Positions 44,115 to 51,427 of a stretch of DNA of 51,427 bases are shown here, one piece after another. How positions within the stretch are numbered: the first letter of the stretch is position 1; each line of letters begins with the position of its first letter. Position numbers and translations under genes: made by a program. The notes beneath the pieces are model-generated. The model was not told the DNA's origin and searched no databases. It saw only the letters and a list, made by a program, of their open reading frames with translations. Source of the DNA: VAZQ01 sp036555745 (lineage in GTDB: Bacteria > Pseudomonadota > Alphaproteobacteria > Rhizobiales > Xanthobacteraceae); assembly GCA_036555745.1 (NCBI GenBank), contig DATBKV010000292.1:1-51427 (forward strand). Direction: 5' to 3'.

Positions 44115-46744
44115 GCGGGCGCCGGCGCCGCCGGCAGCAGCTTGACCGGTGCCTTCTTGGCGCGCTCGCGCGGCGGTCCCATCAGCACCGGCTGGAACAG
44201 GACCGCCGCCGCCATCGTAGTGACAAGCGCCAGAGCCATTAGCTTGCCCATGCTCGAAGTGCCGGGGTGGCTCGACAGCCAGAGGCTGCCGAACGCAGTC
44301 GCCGTGGTGCACGCGCTGAACATCACCGCGCGCGTCAGGCTTGATTGCAACAGCCCGGTTTGTCCGGCCCGCCACGCCATGATGTAGTAGATCTTGAAAG
44401 CAACACCCACGCCGAGCAGTAACGGCAGCGCGATGATGTTGGCGAAGTTGAGCTTCATGCCGAAGATGACCATCAGCTCCATAGTCACGACGCCGGCCAT
44501 CAAGAGCGGAATGATCGTGAGAAGGACGTCGCCGAAGCGGCGCAGCACGATCCAGAGCAGGATGATGATGGAGCCGAGCGCCCAGAAGCCGGCTTCGAAG
44601 AAAGCGCGGATCACGGTGCGACCGGATTCGAGGATCGCGACTGGACCGCCGACGGCCGCGGGCTCGACCGCCTGCACCGCGCGCGCGAAACGCCGCAATA
44701 TTTCGTTGTCGTTGGGATCGCCCTTAGGCAGGATTTCCACCTTGTAACGATCGTCGGGGGTGACCCATTCGCGCGCGATGTCGGGCGGCAGAGTTTCGAG
44801 CGTGATCGGCTGCGCCTCGAGATAGCCGCGCAGCTCGTGCAACGCGATGTTGAGCGAAGGCACCATGGCGGCGGTGGCGCGCGCGCGCAGGGCCTCGTCG
44901 CCGTCCGCGAGTTTGGTGAGGTCGGCGGCGAGCCGCTGTGCCGCCGCGGCGCCACGCCCGCTCTGCGCGCCGGCCGACTGCTTCAAGGACGCGATCGCCG
45001 CCTTGAGCGCGGCGACGTTGTCGGCGTCGGTCGGCGGCTTCTTGTTCGGGTCCGGACGCAGCACCGGGTCGAGCACCGTCGCCAGCTGATGGATGGCGGC
45101 AAGCTTTGGCTGCTGGTCGCTCGGAATGAAATTCTCGATCGTGCGCACGCTCGAGACCTCGGGCAGTTTGGCGAGCTTCTCGGCGTCCGCCTTCGCCGCC
45201 TCCGCATTGGGGGCGAGCACGAAGATCGAGCTCGCACCAATCGCGGGATCGCTCCGCAGGTCCAGGAAAGTTGCGACCGACTGGACCTTGGGATTTCTCA
45301 GATTGAGCGGGTTGAAATCGAACTGCAGCCAGTAGAGCAACGGCAGGCCGGCCGCTACCACCAACCCGGTGCCGACGATCACCGCGATGCGATGCCGCTC
45401 CAGGAAACCGTCGACCGGCGCTAGCCACTTGAACCCCATCTCTTTCGGCTCGCCGGGCGGCCGCAGCACTTTCAGCAAAGCCGGGATCAGGGTCACGCTA
45501 GTGACGAACGCGATGATCATGCCCAATCCCGCGAGCAGGCCGAGCTCGGACAATCCCTTGTAGTCGGTCGGGAGGAACGACAGGAAACCGGCGGCGGTCG
45601 CGGCGGCCGCAAGCGTGAGCGGCGCCCCGACGTGTCTCGCCGTGTTGAGCAACGCCTGACGCAAGTCATCGAGCTCGTGGCGTTCGGCGCGGTAGCGGAC
45701 GCTGAACTGAATGCCAAAGTCGACACCGAGGCCGATGAACAGAACGGCGAACGCGACCGAGATCAGGTTGAGCGCACCGACGATGGCCAAGCCGATGGCG
45801 GCAGTCATGGAGAGCCCCACCAGCAGGCTCAGGAAGACGGCCAGGATGATCCCGAACGAGCGCAAAGCGAGCCAGAGGATCGTCAACACCACCACGATGG
45901 TCGCGGTGGTGTTGACGAGCTGTCCTTCCTGCAGGGTGGCGTATTCCTCATCGGCGATCGCGACCGGCCCGGTCAGCCGCAGCCGAGCGCGGTACTTGCC
46001 AGCGATATCGAGATCGGCAGCGGCCTGGCGAATCGCCTCGGTCGCCGCCTTGCCGGGCATCAAGGCGCTGTAGTCGAGCACGGGCCGGATCCCGATGAAG
46101 CGCCGCCGCTCGCTCGGCGTAGCCGGTCGGCCGTTCAACATCGCGCGCCAGGAAAAGCTCGCGGGCCGGCCCGCGATCGCCTCCTCGAGCGTGTCGGAGA
46201 CCATGTTCAGGGTCCCGGAAAAATCGTCGAGCGTATAGTGTCCCATGCGTGCGCCGATCAGTCCGTAGTTCAGCGCAGTCGTCAGCCCGCGCAGGTTGGG
46301 GTCCTGCGCCAAGGCCTGGATGATGGGCTTGGCCTCGCCGAGCTTCTTGGTCAGGCCGATCACCTCCTGGGTGGGCAGGAACAAGAGCCCGTTTTTCTGA
46401 AAGAACGGCCCTCCTCCCGCTTCGAGGATCGAGTGGAAGTGATCCTTGTCGGCCGACAATTTTTGGATCAGAGCGGCAGTGGCCTGCGTTACCAACTCGG
46501 ACGTGGGCGCATCGACAACGGCTAGGATGGTCTCCTCTTTCGGAGGGAAAGCCTTTTGGAATGCAACTTCCGCTTGGCGCCACGGCAGATCCTTGGAGAT
46601 CAGCTTGTTGACGTCGGTGTCGATGGCGAAGTGGCCGGCCGCGTAGATCGCGCTCACAAGGCCAAATAAGGCCGCAATACCAATAAGTTGCGCCGCATAT
46701 CGGGTGCAATAATCCACCGTGGTTACGATGACCTTCTGCAACAT
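44066..46744 (-). CDS. hpnN: hopanoid-associated RND transporter HpnN
   Basis: An 892-residue MMPL/RND-family inner-membrane protein that moves hopanoids to the outer membrane in related bacteria. Two repeated halves are visible: helix 1, a periplasmic loop (starting FAIDTDVNKLISKDLPWRQ), then the TM2-6 block with FIGLGVDFGIQFSVRYRAE; the second half repeats from LERHRIAVIVGTGL with LLLGVGVAFKIYYIMAWR. The genomic setting next to dxs, hpnH and shc supports the name. The C-terminus is disordered (APAPAHDDAVAAGVERSTNT). Confidence 0.93.
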   Translation of the reverse strand: MLQKVIVTTVDYCTRYAAQLIGIAALFGLVSAIYAAGHFAIDTDVNKLISKDLPWRQAEVAFQKAFPPKEETILAVVDAPTSELVTQATAALIQKLSADKDHFHSILEAGGGPFFQKNGLLFLPTQEVIGLTKKLGEAKPIIQALAQDPNLRGLTTALNYGLIGARMGHYTLDDFSGTLNMVSDTLEEAIAGRPASFSWRAMLNGRPATPSERRRFIGIRPVLDYSALMPGKAATEAIRQAAADLDIAGKYRARLRLTGPVAIADEEYATLQEGQLVNTTATIVVVLTILWLALRSFGIILAVFLSLLVGLSMTAAIGLAIVGALNLISVAFAVLFIGLGVDFGIQFSVRYRAERHELDDLRQALLNTARHVGAPLTLAAAATAAGFLSFLPTDYKGLSELGLLAGLGMIIAFVTSVTLIPALLKVLRPPGEPKEMGFKWLAPVDGFLERHRIAVIVGTGLVVAAGLPLLYWLQFDFNPLNLRNPKVQSVATFLDLRSDPAIGASSIFVLAPNAEAAKADAEKLAKLPEVSSVRTIENFIPSDQQPKLAAIHQLATVLDPVLRPDPNKKPPTDADNVAALKAAIASLKQSAGAQSGRGAAAAQRLAADLTKLADGDEALRARATAAMVPSLNIALHELRGYLEAQPITLETLPPDIAREWVTPDDRYKVEILPKGDPNDNEILRRFARAVQAVEPAAVGGPVAILESGRTVIRAFFEAGFWALGSIIILLWIVLRRFGDVLLTIIPLLMAGVVTMELMVIFGMKLNFANIIALPLLLGVGVAFKIYYIMAWRAGQTGLLQSSLTRAVMFSACTTATAFGSLWLSSHPGTSSMGKLMALALVTTMAAAVLFQPVLMGPPRERAKKAPVKLLPAAPAPAHDDAVAAGVERSTNT

Positions 46745-46840
46745 GCCCTGTTCCAGGAGCTATCGAATGGGCCCGCATGCGGGCTGGGGCCTGCGGTATC
46801 CGCCCCGGTGTGGCGGCGCAATATCAGGCAAGTCGGCGCG

Positions 46841-46869
46841 TTGACAATGACCAAGGTTGCAACGACAAC
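46841..46869 (+). promoter_or_regulatory. candidate dxs promoter
   Basis: A perfect TTGACA, 17-base spacer, and a poor -10 (GACAAC, 3 matches), 136 bases before dxs in the 260-base divergent gap with hpnN. The palindrome GCCCGCATGCGGGC at 46771-46784 lies between the two genes and could be an operator. Confidence 0.4.
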
Positions 46870-47004
46870 ACGCGCGGCCGAGAGGTCCGAGGCCCGGGGC
46901 AACAATCCGCGGGGTGCGGGTTCGGTTCGACGGCAGACAGGACCGCGGCCGCAGGTGATCCAGAACGCGCTCGCGCGAGCCCGTGTGTGGGAAAATGCCG
47001 CATC

Positions 47005-48936
47005 ATGAGCCAGCCGACGCCGCTCCTCGACTCCATCACAAGTCCCGCCGACCTTCGTCGCCTGCCGGCGCTCGCCCTGCGACAGGTCGCCGACGAGCTG
47101 CGGTCAGAGACGATCAACGCGGTTGCGGTGACCGGCGGGCACCTGGGGGCGGGGCTCGGGGTCGTAGAACTCACGGTCGCGCTGCACTACGTATTCGACA
47201 CCCCCGCCGACCGGCTGGTGTGGGATGTGGGGCATCAAGCCTACCCGCATAAAATCCTGACCGGCCGACGCGACCGCATCCGGACCTTGCGCCAGGGCGG
47301 CGGACTGTCCGGCTTCACCAAGCGAGCGGAAAGCGAGTACGACCCCTTCGGCGCCGCGCATTCCTCGACTTCGATCTCGGCCGGGCTCGGAATGGCGGTC
47401 GCGCGAGACCTTCGCGACCAGCCACACAACGTCGTCTGCGTGATCGGGGACGGCGCCATGTCGGCGGGCATGGCCTACGAGGCCATGAACAACGCCGGCG
47501 CGATGGATTCGCGTCTCATCGTCATTCTCAACGACAACAACATGTCGATTGCCCCGCCGGTCGGCGCGCTGTCGGCGTATCTCGCGCGTCTGGTGTCAGG
47601 ACGCCGCTATCGTTCGGTGCACGGCGCCATCCGGCGGCTGGCCAAGCCGCTGCCAAAATTCCTCGAGCAGCGCGCGCTGGCAATCGAGAAATACGCGCGC
47701 GGGCTGGTCACCGGCGGCACGCTGTTCGAGGAACTCGGCTTTTATTATGTCGGACCGATCGACGGTCACAACCTCGACCATTTGATTCCGGTCCTCAAGA
47801 ACGTGCGCGACACTCAGACCGGGCCAATCCTGGTACACGTCATCACCAAGAAAGGACACGGCTATGCGCCCGCCGAGGCGTCTGCCGATAGGTACCACGG
47901 GGTGGTCAAATTCGACGTCGCCACCGGCAAGCAGGCCAAGGGCAAGTCGAACGCGCCCTCCTACACCAAAGTTTTCGGCGAAAGCCTAGTGGAGGAGGCG
48001 AAGAAGGATCCGCGCATCGTCGCCATCACCGCGGCGATGCCTTCGGGCACGGGCGTGGACATTTTCAGCAAAGCCTTTCCCGCGCGCACCTTCGACGTCG
48101 GCATCGCCGAGCAGCATGCCGTTACTTTTGCCGCCGGCTTGGCAAGCGAGGGCTACAAGCCGTTCGCCGCGATCTATTCGACCTTCCTGCAGCGCGGCTA
48201 CGACCAGGTTGTGCATGACGTGGCAGTCCAGCGCCTGCCGGTGCGATTCGCGCTCGACCGCGCCGGCCTGGTCGGCGCCGACGGGCCAACCCACGCCGGA
48301 GCGTTCGACCTCACCTATCTCGGGTGCCTGCCCGGTTTCGTGCTGATGGCCGCCGCCGACGAGGCCGAACTAGTCCACATGGTGGCGACCCAGGTCGCCA
48401 TCAATGACCGCCCCTCAGCGCTGCGCTATCCGCGCGGCGATGGTGTTGGCGTCGATATGCCCGAATGCGGCCTGCCGCTCGCGATCGGAAAGGGCCGCAT
48501 CCTGCGCGAGGGGACGGCGGTCGCGCTGCTCTCGCTCGGCGCCCGGCTCGCCGATTGCCTTGCCGCAGCGGAGATACTCGCCAGCCACGGCCTCTCGGCC
48601 ACGGTGGTGGATGCCCGTTTCGCCAAGCCGCTGGATGTCGAGCTGGTATTGCAGCTTGCGCGGGAACACGAAGTGCTCGTGACGGTGGAAGAGGCCGCGA
48701 TCGGCGGCTTCGGCACACACGTGCTGCACACTTTGGCCGAGCACGGCGCAATGGACCGCGGCGTAAAGGTGCGCTCAATGGTGCTCCCCGACTTCTTCAT
48801 CGATCACGACAGCCCGGCTGCGATGTATGCCAAGGCCGGTCTGGACGCCAAAGCCATCGTGGCCAAGGTGTTCGATGCATTGGGACGGGGGACTGCGGCG
48901 GAGAAGCCCGCTCGCGCTCCGGCCGGGGTGCCATGA
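47005..48936 (+). CDS. dxs: 1-deoxy-D-xylulose-5-phosphate synthase
   Basis: TPP enzyme for the first step of the MEP isoprenoid pathway, from pyruvate and glyceraldehyde 3-phosphate. 643 residues. The TPP motif is GDGAMSAGMAYEAMNN (148-163); other segments are LVWDVGHQAYPHKILTGRRD, SGFTKRAESEYDPFGAAHSS, YVGPIDGHNLDHL, FDVGIAEQHAVTFAAGLA and DRAGLVGADGPTHAGAFDL. Supplies precursor for squalene and hopanoids; position between hpnN and hpnH fits that. The start MSQPTPLLDS is well placed by similarity although the upstream ribosome-binding site is poor. Confidence 0.97.
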   Translation: MSQPTPLLDSITSPADLRRLPALALRQVADELRSETINAVAVTGGHLGAGLGVVELTVALHYVFDTPADRLVWDVGHQAYPHKILTGRRDRIRTLRQGGGLSGFTKRAESEYDPFGAAHSSTSISAGLGMAVARDLRDQPHNVVCVIGDGAMSAGMAYEAMNNAGAMDSRLIVILNDNNMSIAPPVGALSAYLARLVSGRRYRSVHGAIRRLAKPLPKFLEQRALAIEKYARGLVTGGTLFEELGFYYVGPIDGHNLDHLIPVLKNVRDTQTGPILVHVITKKGHGYAPAEASADRYHGVVKFDVATGKQAKGKSNAPSYTKVFGESLVEEAKKDPRIVAITAAMPSGTGVDIFSKAFPARTFDVGIAEQHAVTFAAGLASEGYKPFAAIYSTFLQRGYDQVVHDVAVQRLPVRFALDRAGLVGADGPTHAGAFDLTYLGCLPGFVLMAAADEAELVHMVATQVAINDRPSALRYPRGDGVGVDMPECGLPLAIGKGRILREGTAVALLSLGARLADCLAAAEILASHGLSATVVDARFAKPLDVELVLQLAREHEVLVTVEEAAIGGFGTHVLHTLAEHGAMDRGVKVRSMVLPDFFIDHDSPAAMYAKAGLDAKAIVAKVFDALGRGTAAEKPARAPAGVP

Positions 48937-49073
48937 GCATGGCACCGGCGCTAGGAGAGGCAGTCTCGACACCAGCAGCGCGGAAAGCGCATAGTGAGTC
49001 GCGGCCTGCCACGGCCCCGCGGCGGCGTGAGACCAGGCATCGGACCAAGACTTCGGACAGGAACCCAGGAACT

Positions 49074-50216
49074 ATGCCAATCCCGTTCTTCAAGGAAATG
49101 CGCATCGGCGCCTATGTCCTCAAGCAGAAGCTTCTGGGCCGCAAACGCTATCCCCTCGTGCTGATGCTTGAGCCGCTGTTCCGCTGCAATCTCGCCTGTG
49201 TCGGTTGCGGCAAGATCGATTATCCCGATCCGATCCTCAATCGGCGCCTGTCGGTCAAGGAATGCCTCGAAGCCGCCGACGAATGCGGCGCGCCCATGGT
49301 AGCGATTCCCGGCGGCGAGCCGCTGATCCATCGCGAGATCGGCGAGATCGTGAAAGGGCTGGTCGCCAGGAAAAAATTCGTGTCGCTATGCACCAATGCG
49401 CTGCTCCTGGAAAAGAAGCTCCATCTGTTCGAGCCCTCGCCCTACCTGTTCTTCTCGGTCCACCTCGACGGCTTGCGGGAGCATCATGATAAATCGGTCT
49501 GTCAACCCGGCGTGTTCGACCGCGCGGTGGCCGCGATCAAGGCGGCCAAGGCGAAGGGCTTCACCGTCAACGTCAATGCCACGATTTTCGACGGTCATCC
49601 CGCCGAGCAGGTCGCTGCTTTCCTCGACTACGCCAAGCAGCTAGGCGTGGGCGTGTCGATTTCGCCCGGATATGCCTATGAGCGCGCACCGGACCAGGAG
49701 CATTTCCTAACCCGGCGCAAAACCAAGGAATTGTTCCGGACGGTGTTCCGGCTGGGCAAAGGGAAGAGGTGGAATTTCATTCATTCGAACCTTTATCTCG
49801 ATTTCCTCGCCGGCAACCAGACCTATCACTGCACGCCCTGGGGCATGCCGACGCGCAACATCTTCGGCTGGCAGAAGCCCTGCTATCTGTTGGGCGAAGG
49901 CTACGCCAAGACGTTCCGCGAATTGATGGAGACCACCGACTGGGACTCCTACGGCACCGGCCGATACGAGAAATGCGCGAACTGCATGGCCCATTGCGGC
50001 TACGAGCCGACCGCAGCCGAAGCGACGATCGCGCAACCCTGGGAGGCGCTCAAAGTCGCTTTCCTCGGGCCGCGCACCCAAGGGCCGATGGCGTCGGAAA
50101 TCCCGCTGGACAAGCAGCGGCCGGCGGAATTCGTGTTCTCGCGTCACGTCGAGCAGGAGCTCGTGGCCATTCATCGGGCCGAGCGGCCGACCACGCCGCT
50201 TGAGGCGGCAGAGTAG
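49074..50216 (+). CDS. hpnH: adenosyl-hopene transferase HpnH
   Basis: Radical SAM enzyme that attaches adenosine to a hopene, giving adenosylhopane. 380 residues. The radical SAM cluster is CNLACVGC (Cys38, 42 and 45) in LEPLFRCNLACVGCGKIDYP. Downstream landmarks are VAIPGGEPLIHREIGEIVKG, VSLCTNALLLEKKL and a C-terminal CANCMAHCGYEPTAAE. AGGA lies upstream of the ATG. It follows dxs by 137 bases on the same strand and is convergent with shc. Confidence 0.95.
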   Translation: MPIPFFKEMRIGAYVLKQKLLGRKRYPLVLMLEPLFRCNLACVGCGKIDYPDPILNRRLSVKECLEAADECGAPMVAIPGGEPLIHREIGEIVKGLVARKKFVSLCTNALLLEKKLHLFEPSPYLFFSVHLDGLREHHDKSVCQPGVFDRAVAAIKAAKAKGFTVNVNATIFDGHPAEQVAAFLDYAKQLGVGVSISPGYAYERAPDQEHFLTRRKTKELFRTVFRLGKGKRWNFIHSNLYLDFLAGNQTYHCTPWGMPTRNIFGWQKPCYLLGEGYAKTFRELMETTDWDSYGTGRYEKCANCMAHCGYEPTAAEATIAQPWEALKVAFLGPRTQGPMASEIPLDKQRPAEFVFSRHVEQELVAIHRAERPTTPLEAAE

Positions 50217-50265
50217 CGTTGCGTCCCGTTTTCGCAGCTCAGGCGCCGGCTTACCCGCCGGGAGG

Positions 50266-51427
50266 TCACATTCCGAACGCCACGGAACGCGCATTCGCGC
50301 TCTTGAGATTGCGATAGCGCGCGATCGCCCACAGCGGAAAGAACCTCGGATAGCCATGGTAGCGCAGGTAGAACACGCGCGGGAAGCCCGTGGCGGTGAA
50401 GCGCGGCTCGTTCCAGAAGCCGTCGCTGCCCTGCATGCGGGTCAAGTAGTCGATGCCGCGCGCGACCGCGGGGTTGTCGACCTCGCCGGCGGCCATCAGG
50501 CCAAGGAGCGCCCAGGCAGTCTGCGAGGCCGTGCTGGGCGCCCGCTCGTAACCGCGGTAATCGACCTTGTAGCTGGTGCCGTCCTCGCCCCAACCGCCAT
50601 CGGCATTCTGGATCCTGGCGAGCCAGGCCACTGCCCTGCGGTACTCGGGCGCGGCGTGGTCGACGCCCGCGGCGTTGAGCGCGCACAGCACCGACCATGT
50701 GCCGTAGATGTAGTTCATGCCCCAGCGGCCATACCAACTGCCTTCCGGGTGCTGCGTGCGCCGCAGATAGTCGACGGCTTCGGCCGCTCGCTTGTCCTTG
50801 TCAGGCATGTCGCCGAGTTGAGCAAGCATCGACACGCAGCGCGCACTCACGTCCTCGGTCGGCGGATCGAGCAGCGCGCCATGGTCTGCGAACGGAATGT
50901 GGTTGAGATAATAGTGAGTGTTCTCGGCATCGAACGCACCCCAGCCGCCGTTCTTGCATTGCATGCCGAGGATCCATTCGCGCGCGCGTGCGATGGGTTC
51001 ACGGTAACGAGTCTCACCCTTGAGATTCTGGGCGCGATCCATCGCCATGGCGACGACGGCGGTGTCGTCGACATCCGGATAGTGCGGATTGTTGTACTGG
51101 AACGCCCAGCCGCCTGGACGCAGGCCAGGACGCTGCTCGGCCCAGTCGCCGACGACGTCGAGAATCTGCTTCTCCTTGAGCCATTCAAGGCTCTTGTCGA
51201 CTTGCGCCAGCGCGCGCTCACCGCCCACTTCCAGAAGCGCGTGGCAGGTGAGCCCGGTGTCCCAGACCGGCGAGAAGCAGGGCTGGCAGTAGGCTTCCTT
51301 GTCGGTCACCACCAGAAGCTTCTCCACTGCAAGACGCGCGATGGCACGATGCGGATGGTTCTTCGGATAGCCGAGCGTGTCGAACATGAGCACGTTGTTG
51401 ACCTTCGCCGGGAAGATCGCGCCGATG
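50266..51427 (-). CDS. shc: squalene-hopene cyclase (C-terminal part, cut by window edge)
   Basis: Cyclises squalene to hopene. About 386 residues are visible; the N-terminal part lies beyond the window end. The catalytic DVDDTA motif (coding bases near 51061-51075) is in HYPDVDDTAVVAMAMDR. QW-type repeats are clear: GGWGAFDAENTHYYLNHIPFAD, GSWYGRWGMNYIYGTWSVLCAL, GGWGEDGTSYK, GFWNEPRFTATGFPRVFYL. It ends with YRNLKSANARSVAFGM. Convergent with hpnH, 49 bases apart; hpnG is not seen in the window. Confidence 0.96.
   Translation of the reverse strand, partial: IGAIFPAKVNNVLMFDTLGYPKNHPHRAIARLAVEKLLVVTDKEAYCQPCFSPVWDTGLTCHALLEVGGERALAQVDKSLEWLKEKQILDVVGDWAEQRPGLRPGGWAFQYNNPHYPDVDDTAVVAMAMDRAQNLKGETRYREPIARAREWILGMQCKNGGWGAFDAENTHYYLNHIPFADHGALLDPPTEDVSARCVSMLAQLGDMPDKDKRAAEAVDYLRRTQHPEGSWYGRWGMNYIYGTWSVLCALNAAGVDHAAPEYRRAVAWLARIQNADGGWGEDGTSYKVDYRGYERAPSTASQTAWALLGLMAAGEVDNPAVARGIDYLTRMQGSDGFWNEPRFTATGFPRVFYLRYHGYPRFFPLWAIARYRNLKSANARSVAFGM

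Overview
The window is GC-rich DNA from an alphaproteobacterium, most likely a Hyphomicrobiales (Rhizobiales) member near Bradyrhizobium, Rhodopseudomonas or other Xanthobacteraceae. The clues are a DnaG primase whose N-terminal zinc-finger cysteines are replaced, a dnaG-rpoD pair, carA and carB separated by unrelated genes, hopanoid genes (hpnN, hpnH, shc) beside dxs, a pqqABCDE set, and several Bug/TctC solute-binding proteins. This assignment is inferred from protein content; there is no rRNA gene to confirm it. No tRNA, rRNA, CRISPR array, insertion sequence or prophage was seen.

Layout. 1-3479: rpoD (cut by the window edge) and dnaG on the minus strand; the dnaG upstream region has a perfect DnaA box. 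3833-11146: an accessory block with two tandem Tat-exported alpha/beta hydrolases, an NTF2-like protein, three Bug/TctC solute-binding proteins and a CocE-type hydrolase. 11268-19970: housekeeping genes (YqeY, carA, carB, greA) with a GST, a methyltransferase and a BrkB-family membrane protein between carA and carB; a hairpin plus T-tract lies just before carB. 20064-23763: a luciferase-like flavin enzyme, an Lrp/AsnC regulator, trxB and a LysR regulator.

24147-33155: PQQ region. pqqABCD is separated from pqqE by a GlcG-like protein (opposite strand), a Bug solute-binding protein and a UbiD-family decarboxylase. pqqE is followed by a sorbosone-dehydrogenase-like beta-propeller protein and a diheme cytochrome c, a plausible periplasmic user of PQQ and its electron acceptor. 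Hairpins before and after pqqA suggest RNA-level control.

33223-36696: a 4,5-dihydroxyphthalate-decarboxylase-like protein, an MDR oxidoreductase, a truncated GNAT gene, an unrecognised ORF, and a small unit with a CtrA-type box, a 30-residue membrane ORF and a strong terminator. 36747-44114: a catabolic locus of seven minus-strand genes (Rieske oxygenase alpha and beta, class II aldolase, ABC ATPase, two permeases, aldehyde dehydrogenase) with a divergent Rieske ferredoxin. It reads as uptake plus ring hydroxylation plus aldehyde oxidation of an unknown compound. 44066-51427: hopanoid locus (hpnN, dxs, hpnH, C-terminal part of squalene-hopene cyclase). Promoters, operators and small RNAs are pattern-based proposals and carry lower confidence than the protein calls.
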